Assembly: GCF_030994125.1 (NCBI RefSeq)
Contig: NZ_CP099917.1
Span: 1 to 64,000, forward strand
Origin: Pseudoalteromonas xiamenensis
GTDB taxonomy: Bacteria; Pseudomonadota; Gammaproteobacteria; Enterobacterales; Alteromonadaceae
DNA length: 64,000 nucleotides
Direction: 5' to 3'
In this document: piece by piece, positions 49,079-59,124 of the stretch
Position numbering within the stretch: position 1 is the first letter of the stretch
Layout of the letters: every line of letters begins with the position of its first letter
Translations under genes and position numbers: made by a program
The notes under the pieces: generated by a model
What the model was told of the DNA's origin: nothing
What the model saw: the letters and a program-made list of their open reading frames with translations, nothing else
The model's database searches: none

Positions 49079-50446
49079 ATGTTTAAAAAACCAACTCTTA
49101 TTGCTGCAGCCCTAATCGGGTTATTCTCGGCACCAGTGGTTATGGCAAAGATGACCGCTGAACAAGCCGCTCGTTTAGGCAAAGATTTAACGCCAATCGG
49201 TGCAGAAAAAGCGGGTAATGCTGACGGTTCTATTCCAGCATGGGATGGCGGTATTACTAAACCAATCGCAGGTTACACGGTTGGTATGCATCATCCAGAT
49301 CCTTACGCAGATGACAAAATTATTTTAACAATTACGAAAGCGAATCTAGATCAATACAAACAGTACCTGAGCCCAGGGCAAGTGGCATTGTTTGAAGCGT
49401 ATCCAGACACTTTCAAAATGAACATCTATCCAACTCGTCGCAGTGCGGCTTATCCTCAGTTCGTCTACGATGCAACAAAAACGTATGCAACGACTGCAGA
49501 GCTAATTGAAGGTGGTAATGGGATTAAAAACACCGCAATCGGTATTCCTTTCCCTGTACCGCAAGATGGTTTAGAGGCTATTTGGAACCATTTATTACGT
49601 TATCGTGGCCTTTCAATCGCACGTTTTGGTGGCCAAGCTATGCCAACTGAGTCTGGTGATTTCAATATCATTGGATTCGATGAGCAATTGTTAGTTAAGT
49701 ACTCTGAACCATCTGTTACGCCGAAAGAACTTGAAGAATCAAACATTCTATTTAAGTTCAAACAAGCCGTTACAGAACCTGCACGTCTTGCTGGTACTGC
49801 ATTACTTGTTCATGAAACCATGGATCAAGTAAAGACACCACGCCAAGCTTGGACTTATAACACTGGGCAACGACGTGTACGCCGTGCACCAAACGTTGCT
49901 TATGATGCACCAGGAACAGCGTCTGATAGTCTTCGTACAACCGATGACTTTGATATGTTTAACGGCTCACCAGATCGTTACACGTGGACGCTTAAAGGTA
50001 AGCAGGAAATGTATATCCCATACAACAGCTACAAACTGCATAGTGATAAGCTGAAGTATGAAGATATTATCAAGCCAGGCCACATTAACCCGGAACACGT
50101 ACGTTATGAAAAACACCGAGTGTGGGTTGTTGAAGCGAATCTAAAAGAAGGCACTCGTCACATTTATAAGAAACGTGTGTTCTTCATTGATGAAGACAGC
50201 TGGCAAATCCACATTGCGGATTCGTATGATAACCGTGATCAATTATATCGTGTCGCGATGGCGCATGGTCTGAATTACTATGAAGTACCAACCCATTGGA
50301 GTACGCTGGACGTATATCACGATCTTAACTCTCGCCGTTACCTAGCTATTGGTTTGGATAACGAAGAAAAGATGTACGACTTTAGCCAAACATTCCAAGA
50401 CAACGAGTTTACGCCAAATGCGTTACGTCGTGAGGGGACTCGATAA
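49079..50446 (+). CDS. DUF1329 envelope protein
   Basis: A 455-aa exported protein with signal peptide (FKKPTLIAAALIGLFSAPVVMA, residues 2-23). It then reads AARLGKDLTPIGAEKAGN and IPAWDGGITK, which mark DUF1329; this family resembles LolA/LolB-type lipid-binding folds. It is periplasmic or outer-membrane-bound. The ATG at 49079 follows AAGGG and lies 10 bp after the DUF1302 stop. A role in carrying a lipid-like compound across the periplasm is inference from fold and neighbours. Confidence 0.86.
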   Translation: MFKKPTLIAAALIGLFSAPVVMAKMTAEQAARLGKDLTPIGAEKAGNADGSIPAWDGGITKPIAGYTVGMHHPDPYADDKIILTITKANLDQYKQYLSPGQVALFEAYPDTFKMNIYPTRRSAAYPQFVYDATKTYATTAELIEGGNGIKNTAIGIPFPVPQDGLEAIWNHLLRYRGLSIARFGGQAMPTESGDFNIIGFDEQLLVKYSEPSVTPKELEESNILFKFKQAVTEPARLAGTALLVHETMDQVKTPRQAWTYNTGQRRVRRAPNVAYDAPGTASDSLRTTDDFDMFNGSPDRYTWTLKGKQEMYIPYNSYKLHSDKLKYEDIIKPGHINPEHVRYEKHRVWVVEANLKEGTRHIYKKRVFFIDEDSWQIHIADSYDNRDQLYRVAMAHGLNYYEVPTHWSTLDVYHDLNSRRYLAIGLDNEEKMYDFSQTFQDNEFTPNALRREGTR

Positions 50447-50464
50447 GCGTGTAATATGGGACTA

Positions 50465-50532
50465 CGATTGGAGTGGTCGCTCCAATCGGGTACCTAGTTC
50501 CAACCGCAACAGGCAAGCACTCGCTTGCCTGT
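50465..50532 (+). repeat. Two perfect hairpins between DUF1329 and YCF48 genes
   Basis: Hairpin 1: CGATTGGAG (50465-50473) with CTCCAATCG (50480-50488). Hairpin 2: ACAGGCAAGC (50509-50518) with GCTTGCCTGT (50523-50532), loop ACTC. Neither has a T run. In the only long gap of the operon (135 bp), they look like mRNA-stabilising or processing structures, or a partial stop. Confidence 0.65.
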
Positions 50533-50581
50533 CTTGTCCTGTAAGACTTCATCTCCCGAACCCGTTTAAGAGAGCTTCTTT

Positions 50582-51619
50582 ATGATGTATAAGCTAAAAG
50601 CGAGTGTAGCATTGTTGTGTGCAAGTTTTGTTTCGCACGCAGGCGACTACGATACTCGACTTCCCGATACGCTCACGCCGGAAGCGGCACTTCAGGTTGC
50701 CCATCCTGAGAAAACCCTGTTTACTGATCTGATATTTAATGGAACATCCTATGTTGCTGTGGGTAAACATGGAACTATCGTTATTAGTAAGGATGGCGAA
50801 AACTGGACTCAAGGTAACTCTCCCGTACAATCGCTGCTTACCGCGGTTTATTTTACCGATGCACAACAAGGTTGGGCATGTGGTCACGATGCAACTATTT
50901 TGCACACTCAGGACGGCGGTAATAACTGGACGATTCAACAATATTTACCCGAAGTCGACAAACCATGCTTAGACATCGCATTCACAGACGAAAAACATGG
51001 TATTGCAATCGGCGCATACGGGATGTTGTATGAGACATCCGATGCAGGCGAACATTGGCAAAAACGCTTTTTAGATGATTTGTTATTGGAAGACGATAAA
51101 GCCTACTTAGCGGATTTGAAAGCGTCTGACCCAGCAACATACAAAGATGAGACCGCATTTATGCTACCTCATTTCAATCGCTTTGCAGCAAAAGGTGACA
51201 CTTGGATTGTTGTTGGCGAAATGGGTCTAGTAGCGGTTAGTCAAAATAAAGGTGAAACATGGACACGTTTAAATGAGTTTTATAACGGTTCATTTTTTGA
51301 TGTTGTTATTAACAACAAAAACGAAGTTATTGTAGCAGGTCTTCGTGGTAATGCGTTTGTGACCACGTTTGATGAGTTGCTTAACGATAACTGGCAACGA
51401 ATTGAGTTAAATAAAACGTCGACGATTAACAGCATTGTTGAGGCTCAAGGCAAAGAGATTTTAGTTGCGAACAGTGGCTTGATTTTCATTCGCAATGGCG
51501 AGCAAATAGAAACCATTAGCATGAAAAGTGGCAAGTCTATTTTATCTGCAGTGGCGACGACTGGAAAACTGATCCTGGCAACAGAAAGTGGACTCAAGAG
51601 TGTGGAGAATGAGAACTAA
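50582..51619 (+). CDS. YCF48-like beta-propeller protein
   Basis: A 345-aa exported protein (signal peptide about 1-21, cleavage after SHA) with BNR/YCF48 blades: GKHGTIVISKDGENW (about 60-74), GHDATILHTQDGGNNW, GAYGMLYETSDAGEHW and GEMGLVAVSQNKGETW. It resembles the photosystem II stability factor YCF48 only in fold. Its place in a DUF1302/DUF1329/RND operon suggests a periplasmic scaffold or assembly factor. The stop shares one base with the next start. Confidence 0.85.
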   Translation: MMYKLKASVALLCASFVSHAGDYDTRLPDTLTPEAALQVAHPEKTLFTDLIFNGTSYVAVGKHGTIVISKDGENWTQGNSPVQSLLTAVYFTDAQQGWACGHDATILHTQDGGNNWTIQQYLPEVDKPCLDIAFTDEKHGIAIGAYGMLYETSDAGEHWQKRFLDDLLLEDDKAYLADLKASDPATYKDETAFMLPHFNRFAAKGDTWIVVGEMGLVAVSQNKGETWTRLNEFYNGSFFDVVINNKNEVIVAGLRGNAFVTTFDELLNDNWQRIELNKTSTINSIVEAQGKEILVANSGLIFIRNGEQIETISMKSGKSILSAVATTGKLILATESGLKSVENEN

Positions 51620-53949
51620 TGCGCAGTATTTTAGAATTAACGGAAAATGTCATTTTTAGGCATCGTGCATTTGTTTTGGTGTTGTTCGTCTTGATGACGG
51701 GTTGGCTCGGACTAAAAGCTACCCACATTCAATTAGACGCCGCATTTACAAAAAACATCCCGCTCAATCATGAATACATGAAAGTGTATTTAAAGCACGA
51801 GAAACAATTCGGTGGTGCGAACAGTATACTCCTTTCTGTGTGTGACAATGACGGCGACATATTCAATGAGCCTTTCTTCACTCAACTTAAGGCGGTTCAT
51901 GACCAGTTGTATTTCATTCCAGGTGTAAATCGTCCACTCGTTAACTCGATTTTTGCGCCGAGTGCGCGTTTCGTTGAGGTTGTCGAAGACGGCTTCGCAG
52001 GGGGACCAATTATTCCAGCTAATTTTGCCCCGACTAAACAAGGGCTGGCAGTTGTAAAGCAAAACATCGAGAAAGCAAAAGTGGTTGGTCGCATGGTTGC
52101 ATCTGACTATTCTTGTGCGATGGTTACGGCTCAATTGATGGAAATTGATCCGCAAACTCAAGAAAAACTCGATACGCTCGAATTTGCTAAAAAGCTTGAA
52201 GAACAAATTAGAGCTCCACTGAGCACAGATAAAGTCAGCATTCACATCATCGGATTTGCGAAAATGGCTGGCGATATCGCAGAAGGGGCAAAAGGTGTTG
52301 TACTGTTCTTTGCTATCGCCATCGTCTTCACGTTTGTGATGGTATGGTTGTTCTGCAAAAGTTTAAAACTGACTCTACTTCCGATTTTGTGTTCATTGAT
52401 AGCAGTTGTGTGGCAAATGGGCTTATTGTCCGTTTTAGGCTTTGGATTAGACCCAATGTCTATCCTTGTGCCGTTTTTAGTCTTTGCAATAGGCGTATCA
52501 CACGGCGTGCAAATGATAAATGCGATAGGTAAGAAAGTGGCTGAAGGCGTAACGAGTAAAGTCGCCGCTCAAGCGAGCTTTAAAGCCTTATTAATACCTG
52601 GAGGCATCGCACTTCTATCGGATACTGTGGGCTTTTTAACGTTACTTGCCATTGACATCGGTATTATCCGAGAACTTGCCATCACAGCGAGTTTAGGGGT
52701 TGGTGTCATCATCTTTACCAATTTGGTCTTGTTGCCAGTTATGGCGTCTTATTTTGATTCTAGCCACATTCATCGTATCGGTGATGGACACGACTCTTCA
52801 CATACTGTGTTGGCGACTCTTAGAGAAGTTTTAGTCAAAGCGACGGATAAAAAATGGGCTGCAATTATTTTGGCCGTTGCAACGCTGCTGTTTGCCTTTG
52901 GCTATGTTGAATCGCAAAAAATGCAGATTGGTGATTTGCAAGCGGGTGCACCTGCTCTTCACGAGGATGCGCGCTACAATCAAGATACCTTTTTGATTAA
53001 CGATCGCTACACAATCAGCTCAGACATCCTTAAAGTGATTGTGGAGGCGTATCCAGCAGCGTGTACTGAACATGAAGTAATGGAACGTGTGAGTCGCTTC
53101 CAATGGCGTGTAGAAAACCTGCCGGGTGTGCAATCAGCTGTGTCGTTGAGTAGCGTGTCGCAATCGGTGAACGCAGGTTACAACGAAGGGAATTTGAAGT
53201 GGCAAATGATCCCTCGTAATGAAGCATCACTGGTACAAGCAACGTCTCGCATTGAAACAAGTACAGGTTTACTAAATGGCGATTGCTCGGTTATGCCTAT
53301 TATCGTGTTCATGCAAGATCATAAAGCAGAAACTATCGAACGCGTAATTGCCTCGGTTAAAGAATTCGCTAAAGAAGAGGGGACAGACAAACTCCAATTT
53401 AAACTGGCTTCAGGTCCAATTGGTGTAATGGCTGCAACGAATGAATCTGTGTCTGCTGCACAAATGCCAATGATGGTCTATGTTTATGGTGCAGTAATCG
53501 TTTTATGTTTGATTAGCTTTAGAAGCGTTCGTGCAACAATCGCGGTGGTGTTACCACTTTATATTGTATCAACGTTAGCTCAAGCATTAATGGTTCATTT
53601 AGAAATCGGTTTAACAGTATCTACATTGCCTGTTATAGCGCTAGGTGTTGGTATCGGTGTCGACTATGGTATCTATATTCTTTCGTCAATGATGGGGCAA
53701 CTGAAGCAGGGTGTTGCTCTGAACATCGCCTATCGCAATGCGCTCGCTGAACGAGGTAGTGCGGTGCTGTTTACCGGCATCACATTGGCCGTGGGTGTGA
53801 GTACATGGATCTTCTCTGCGCTTAAATTCCAAGTTGATATGGGCATCCTTTTGACGTTCATGTTTTTGGTAAATATGTTGGGTGCAGTACTACTTTTACC
53901 TGCTATTGGAGCCTTCATCTGGTCTGACCAGAAAAATAAATGTGAATAA
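51619..53949 (+). CDS. RND-family (MMPL) transporter
   Basis: A 776-aa inner-membrane protein with the RND plan: helix 1 (about 15-33), a periplasmic loop, helices 2-6 (about 225-375), helix 7 (about 413-430), a second loop, helices 8-12 (about 628-768). IALGVGIGVDYGIYI (near 673) is the conserved proton-relay helix. It belongs with the MMPL/HpnN-like lipid transporters rather than drug pumps. As the energised inner-membrane part, it likely moves the cargo of this operon. ATG shares one base with the YCF48 stop. Confidence 0.88.
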   Translation: MRSILELTENVIFRHRAFVLVLFVLMTGWLGLKATHIQLDAAFTKNIPLNHEYMKVYLKHEKQFGGANSILLSVCDNDGDIFNEPFFTQLKAVHDQLYFIPGVNRPLVNSIFAPSARFVEVVEDGFAGGPIIPANFAPTKQGLAVVKQNIEKAKVVGRMVASDYSCAMVTAQLMEIDPQTQEKLDTLEFAKKLEEQIRAPLSTDKVSIHIIGFAKMAGDIAEGAKGVVLFFAIAIVFTFVMVWLFCKSLKLTLLPILCSLIAVVWQMGLLSVLGFGLDPMSILVPFLVFAIGVSHGVQMINAIGKKVAEGVTSKVAAQASFKALLIPGGIALLSDTVGFLTLLAIDIGIIRELAITASLGVGVIIFTNLVLLPVMASYFDSSHIHRIGDGHDSSHTVLATLREVLVKATDKKWAAIILAVATLLFAFGYVESQKMQIGDLQAGAPALHEDARYNQDTFLINDRYTISSDILKVIVEAYPAACTEHEVMERVSRFQWRVENLPGVQSAVSLSSVSQSVNAGYNEGNLKWQMIPRNEASLVQATSRIETSTGLLNGDCSVMPIIVFMQDHKAETIERVIASVKEFAKEEGTDKLQFKLASGPIGVMAATNESVSAAQMPMMVYVYGAVIVLCLISFRSVRATIAVVLPLYIVSTLAQALMVHLEIGLTVSTLPVIALGVGIGVDYGIYILSSMMGQLKQGVALNIAYRNALAERGSAVLFTGITLAVGVSTWIFSALKFQVDMGILLTFMFLVNMLGAVLLLPAIGAFIWSDQKNKCE

Positions 53950-54050
53950 ATGTTCCATGAAAAAGTCGTCATTAACGATTTATATCTATATTTTGTGAAT
54001 AGATGAGCAAACAGCTGAAAAAGCTTGAAATGTTTTCGTCGAAAAGGCTG

Positions 54051-54099
54051 TTTATTAGCGTAAGAAAGGTTAAAATTCACCTGACTCCACGCTAATAAA
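54051..54099. repeat. Inverted repeat upstream of the glutamate dehydrogenase gene
   Basis: TTTATTAGCG (54051-54060) and CGCTAATAAA (54090-54099) are perfect 10-bp arms 29 bp apart. They lie 52 bp before the next start and may be two half-sites of an operator, or a leader structure. Confidence 0.45.
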
Positions 54100-54150
54100 T
54101 GGCTGTACAATAATCTACCGTTCAAAGGTGGTATAGATTAAGGAACACAT

Positions 54151-57100
54151 ATGACACAAAATGAAGGTCAAGCATCAGTTATCCTAGATAATGTATGTAA
54201 GCTGATCCAAAAGAAAGTTCACGCTGAGCATGTGTCACTCGTTGAGAAATTTGCCAAATCCCTGTACAGCAACATGTCGAAAGAGGATTTGGTAAAACGT
54301 AACGACAGTGATCTCTACGGTGCTGCACTTAGTCTCTGGAATGCGCTCGAAAAAAATAATACCGATGAGCCAATCATCCGTGTTTTTAACCCAGAGGTAG
54401 CAAAAGACGGATGGCAATCGTCTCACACTATCGTCGAAATCATCGTAAAGGACATGCCATTTTTGGTTGATTCAGTCCGTATGGCGATGAATCGCGAAAA
54501 CATTGTTTCTCATCTGTTGTTACATACTCCTCTCAAATTACAACGTAATGAAAAAGGCGTTATTTCAGCAATTTCTAATTTGAAAGCTGAACAAGAATCA
54601 ACGTCAACGAAAACGGTGTTCTTTATTGAAATCGACCGCCAAACGGATAACAAAGTAATTGAGCGTTTTACGGCTGAACTTAAGTCTTCGCTAAGCGATG
54701 TCTCAGTTGCAGTTGAAGATTGGCTGCTTATCCGCGATAAACTTGTCGAAGTTTCAAAATCTTTGCCAACTCGTCCACATAAATGTACAGAGCATGAAGT
54801 TGCAGAAGCATCTGAATTCTTGAATTGGTTGGTGAGCGACAATTTCACGTTCATGGGTTACCGTCAATACGACTTAACACCGGTGAAAGGTGATTACGAA
54901 CTTAAAGCGGTTACTGGTACAAGCTTAGGTCTGATGAAAAACTCTGAAGACGATGCAAGTTTGTTTTTATCTAGTTTGCCAGAAGGCGCGCGAAAAGAAG
55001 CTCGTAGCAACAATTTACTCGTGTTAACAAAAACGAACTCAATTTCACGTGTTCACCGTCCTGCTTACATCGACTACGTTGGTATCAAACGTTTCGATAA
55101 GGAAGGTAATGTCATTGGAGAAGATCGTTTCATCGGTTTGTTCTCCTCTAACTTCTACAACAACAGTGCTCGCGACGTTCCGATTTTGAAAAGTAAAATA
55201 AATCGCATCATGGAAATGTGTGATTTTGCTCGTGGCACACACGCTTACAAAGCAGTGTTGAACATTTTAGAGACATACCCACGTGATGAATTAGTTCAAG
55301 CGCGTGAAAACGAATTGCTTGAAGTCGCAACAGGCGTTCTACAAGTACAAGAACGTGATATGTGCCGTCTATTCGTTCGTAAAGACGTTTATGGTCGCTT
55401 CTTCTCGTGCATGGTTTATGTTCCTCGTGAGCGTTACAACACGGCACTGCGCCGTGAAACGCAAGTTCTATTGGCTAATGCGTTTGGTTCTCAAGAAAAA
55501 GTGGAATTTACTACTTTCTTCTCAGAATCAACGTTAGCTCGTACTCATTACATCGTTCGCGTGGCGGACAACAACATCGAAATTAACGTGAAAGACATCG
55601 AAAATAATTTACGCGAAGCAGCTCGTACGTGGGAAGATAAACTACAAAGTGCATTGCTTGAAGGTGCGGGTGAGTCACGTGGCAACGAATTGACACGTAA
55701 ATACACAAATGCGTTCCCACATTCTTACAAAGATCAAGTTCTGCCAAGCGCGGCAGTGGTTGACATTGAAAAGCTTGAGCAATTAACGGATGAGAACAAG
55801 TTAGAAATTCTATTCTACCGTCCTCAAGAGGAAGCGAATACTTCTATCGTACGCTTGAGCTTGTACCACAAAGACGAGCCAATACACCTTTCTGACGTGA
55901 TGCCAATGCTTGAGAACTTTGGCTTGCGCGTAATCGGCGAAACACCATTCCCAGTTAAAACTACCGATGGTAAAGTAAACTGGATCATGGATTTTTCTAT
56001 GATCTTAGACAGCAAACGCATCGCTGACTTTGATAAAGTCTCAGCTCGATTCCGTGCTGCATTGACAAACGTTTGGAACAACCGTTTAGAAAACGACGGC
56101 TTCAACCGTTTAGTTCTAATCGGTAACATGACAGGACGTGAAGCTTCAATCCTTCGTGCTTACGCGAAGTACATGCGTCAGATTGGTGTGACATTCTCGC
56201 AAAACTACATCGAAGCAACATTTGAGCATTATCCACATATTGCACAGATGATTGTTGAGTTGTTTACGAAGAAATTCGATCCTAAGAAGCCTGGTACTGA
56301 AAAGCAATTAGAGAAAATTATTGAAGCGGTATACGCAGAACTTGAAAACGTTGCAAACCTAGATGACGACCGTATCATCCGTCTATACGTTGACATGATT
56401 AATGCAACACTGCGTACGAACTTCTACCAAAAAGACCGTGATGAAAAAGCCAAGTCTTACATCTCGTTCAAGATCAAATCTCGTGGCATTCCAGATATGC
56501 CATTGCCATTACCTGCATTTGAAATTTTCGTCTACTCACCTCGCGTTGAAGGTGTTCACTTACGCGGTGGAAAAGTAGCTCGTGGTGGTCTTCGTTGGTC
56601 TGACCGTCGTGAAGATTTCCGTACAGAAGTACTTGGTCTCGTTAAAGCACAGAACGTTAAAAATACGGTTATCGTACCTGTAGGTTCAAAAGGTGGCTTC
56701 GTATGTAAGCAACTGCCGACAGAACGTGAGGCGTTTTTTAAAGAAGGTCAAGAGTGTTACAAGATCTTCATTCGCGGTTTGTTAGACATTACCGACAACA
56801 TTATTCATGGTGACATTGTTCCGCCAACGAACGTTGTTCGTCATGACGAGGATGACCCATATCTCGTAGTTGCGGCGGATAAAGGTACTGCTACATTCTC
56901 TGATATCGCAAATGGTATCGCTGAAGAGTATAACTTCTGGTTGGGTGATGCATTTGCATCTGGTGGCTCAATCGGCTACGACCATAAGAAAATGGGCATT
57001 ACAGCTCGAGGTGGTTGGGAATCGGTTAAACGTCATTTCCGCGAAATGGACATTGACTGTCAAACAACAGATTTCACTGTGGTAGGCATTGGTGACATGG

Positions 57101-58989
57101 CAGGTGACGTATTCGGTAACGGTATGTTGTTGTCGAAACATATTTGTTTACAAGCAGCATTTAACCACATGCATATCTTCATTGACCCTACGCCAGACCC
57201 AGCAAAATCGTGGGAAGAGCGTAAGCGTATGTTTGAACTGCCACGTTCGTCATGGGAAGACTATGATAAATCGTTAATTTCAGAAGGCGGTGGTATTTTC
57301 TCTCGTGCAGCGAAGTCAATTACGTTGACTCCTGAAATGAAGAAAATGATCGGCACGAAAAAAGCGGCGATGACACCGAACGAATTGATTAAAGCATTGC
57401 TCACAATGCCTGTTGATTTATTGTGGAACGGCGGTATCGGCACTTACATTAAACATTCTAAAGAAACGAATGCGGATGTCGGTGACCGTGCAAACGACGC
57501 ACTACGTATCAACGGTGGTGAGTTAGGGGCGAAAATTCTAGGTGAAGGTGGCAACTTAGGTGCAACGCAATTAGGCCGTATTGAGTTTGCTGCAAAAGGT
57601 GGTCGCGTAAACACTGACTTCATCGATAACGTAGGTGGTGTTGCGTGTTCAGATAACGAAGTTAACATCAAGATCCTACTAAACGGTTTAGTCGCGGAAG
57701 GCGATTTAACACGCAAACAACGTGACGAATTGCTTTACTCAATGACTGATGAAGTGGCGCAACTGGTGTTGAAAGATTGTTATCGCCAAACACACACCTT
57801 GTCGATCACTAAGTCTAAAGGTCCAGATACACTGAAAGAGAAAGTGCGCTTTATCCATGCTCTTGAAAAAATGGGTAAACTTGACCGTGCTATCGAATTC
57901 ATTCCGTCAGATGAAGAACTAGCAGAGCGTGCGGCTGCGGGTAAAGATTTAACGCGTCCAGAACTCTCTGTGCTTGTATCTTATTCGAAGATGGTATTAA
58001 AAGAGTCGTTGGTTGTTGAAGAAATTGCAGACAATCCGTATTACAGACAATTCCTTGTAAATTCATTCCCAGCGCCACTTCGCAGCAAATTTAATGCAGC
58101 GATGGACAACCATCCGCTACGTCGCGAAATCATAGCAACTAAACTTGCAAACGCGATTGTTAACGACATGGGCTTAAACTTCATGGTTCGTATGCATGAA
58201 GAAACAGGTGCGACAGACGCAGAGATTGCATTGTGTTATTCAATCGCAAGCGAAGTGTTTGAAATGAAAGACACATGGAATGAAATCTCAAGTTTAGACA
58301 ACAAGATTTCTTCAGAAATTCAAACCGAAATGTTGTATCAACTTCGTCGTACGGTTCGTCGTGCAACACGTTGGTTCTTACGTCACCGCAACAAAGCATT
58401 GACGATTCAAGAAACTATCGAGTTCCACAAACCGACGTTCAAGGATTTGGCCGCAAATCTACATAACTACATGGTTTCTAGCGAAAGCGAGTTAATCGTT
58501 GATGCAGCACGTGATCTTGAAAAAGCAGGTGTACCAGCTCACATTGCGTTGCGTATCGAGTCGCTATCAAGCTTGTTCTCTGCGATGGATCTTGCTGAAG
58601 TGGTCCACAAAACGAACAAGCCTGTGGCTTTAGTTTCTGAAACTTACTTTAAACTTGGTAACAAAATGGGCCTACACTGGTTCCTTGATCAAATCACCAA
58701 ACAACCAGTGGCAAACCATTGGCAAGCGCTTGCGCGTGCGTCATACCGTGAAGAGTTGGATTGGCAGCAACGCTCACTTTCAGAAGTGGTGTTGGCAAGT
58801 TCGGTTGAAGAAACTCAAGATGTCGAAACGCAAATTGATACTTGGATGGAATCACAAAACCTGCTGCTACAACGTTGGAAGCAAATGTTGGCTGAGTTTA
58901 AGACCTCTCAAAGTCATGACTTTGCGAAGTTCTCTGTAGCACTAAGAGAGCTGATGCTTCTTAGTCACAACTGCGATACTTCCAAATAA
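54151..58989 (+). CDS. NAD-specific glutamate dehydrogenase, large type
   Basis: It oxidises glutamate to 2-oxoglutarate and ammonia with NAD. The 1612-aa product fits the 180-kDa class: a long N-terminal region with ACT-like parts (SHTIVEIIVKDMPFLVDSVRMA near residue 90), the catalytic core KVARGGLRWSDRREDFRTE (near 808), VPVGSKGGFVCK, GDMAGDVFGNGMLLS (near 982), and a long helical C-terminus. This class is regulated by amino acids, and its activity suits growth on peptides. AAGGA lies before the ATG. Lone gene with its own terminator. Confidence 0.95.
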   Translation: MTQNEGQASVILDNVCKLIQKKVHAEHVSLVEKFAKSLYSNMSKEDLVKRNDSDLYGAALSLWNALEKNNTDEPIIRVFNPEVAKDGWQSSHTIVEIIVKDMPFLVDSVRMAMNRENIVSHLLLHTPLKLQRNEKGVISAISNLKAEQESTSTKTVFFIEIDRQTDNKVIERFTAELKSSLSDVSVAVEDWLLIRDKLVEVSKSLPTRPHKCTEHEVAEASEFLNWLVSDNFTFMGYRQYDLTPVKGDYELKAVTGTSLGLMKNSEDDASLFLSSLPEGARKEARSNNLLVLTKTNSISRVHRPAYIDYVGIKRFDKEGNVIGEDRFIGLFSSNFYNNSARDVPILKSKINRIMEMCDFARGTHAYKAVLNILETYPRDELVQARENELLEVATGVLQVQERDMCRLFVRKDVYGRFFSCMVYVPRERYNTALRRETQVLLANAFGSQEKVEFTTFFSESTLARTHYIVRVADNNIEINVKDIENNLREAARTWEDKLQSALLEGAGESRGNELTRKYTNAFPHSYKDQVLPSAAVVDIEKLEQLTDENKLEILFYRPQEEANTSIVRLSLYHKDEPIHLSDVMPMLENFGLRVIGETPFPVKTTDGKVNWIMDFSMILDSKRIADFDKVSARFRAALTNVWNNRLENDGFNRLVLIGNMTGREASILRAYAKYMRQIGVTFSQNYIEATFEHYPHIAQMIVELFTKKFDPKKPGTEKQLEKIIEAVYAELENVANLDDDRIIRLYVDMINATLRTNFYQKDRDEKAKSYISFKIKSRGIPDMPLPLPAFEIFVYSPRVEGVHLRGGKVARGGLRWSDRREDFRTEVLGLVKAQNVKNTVIVPVGSKGGFVCKQLPTEREAFFKEGQECYKIFIRGLLDITDNIIHGDIVPPTNVVRHDEDDPYLVVAADKGTATFSDIANGIAEEYNFWLGDAFASGGSIGYDHKKMGITARGGWESVKRHFREMDIDCQTTDFTVVGIGDMAGDVFGNGMLLSKHICLQAAFNHMHIFIDPTPDPAKSWEERKRMFELPRSSWEDYDKSLISEGGGIFSRAAKSITLTPEMKKMIGTKKAAMTPNELIKALLTMPVDLLWNGGIGTYIKHSKETNADVGDRANDALRINGGELGAKILGEGGNLGATQLGRIEFAAKGGRVNTDFIDNVGGVACSDNEVNIKILLNGLVAEGDLTRKQRDELLYSMTDEVAQLVLKDCYRQTHTLSITKSKGPDTLKEKVRFIHALEKMGKLDRAIEFIPSDEELAERAAAGKDLTRPELSVLVSYSKMVLKESLVVEEIADNPYYRQFLVNSFPAPLRSKFNAAMDNHPLRREIIATKLANAIVNDMGLNFMVRMHEETGATDAEIALCYSIASEVFEMKDTWNEISSLDNKISSEIQTEMLYQLRRTVRRATRWFLRHRNKALTIQETIEFHKPTFKDLAANLHNYMVSSESELIVDAARDLEKAGVPAHIALRIESLSSLFSAMDLAEVVHKTNKPVALVSETYFKLGNKMGLHWFLDQITKQPVANHWQALARASYREELDWQQRSLSEVVLASSVEETQDVETQIDTWMESQNLLLQRWKQMLAEFKTSQSHDFAKFSVALRELMLLSHNCDTSK

Positions 58990-59004
58990 TTTCAAAACCG
59001 ATAG

Positions 59005-59035
59005 AATACCCCAGTTTTAACTGGGGTATTTTTTT
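59005..59035 (+). terminator. Terminator of the glutamate dehydrogenase gene
   Basis: AATACCCCAGTT pairs perfectly with AACTGGGGTATT and is followed by a T tract. Confidence 0.95.
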
Positions 59036-59124
59036 GTCCCAAAGTTTATGTTTTTCTTTTTGATGACAAAGCGTGTTTTGACTCAACAAAAAGAAATGAT
59101 GCGATTAGTTACTAAGGAGTTTTC

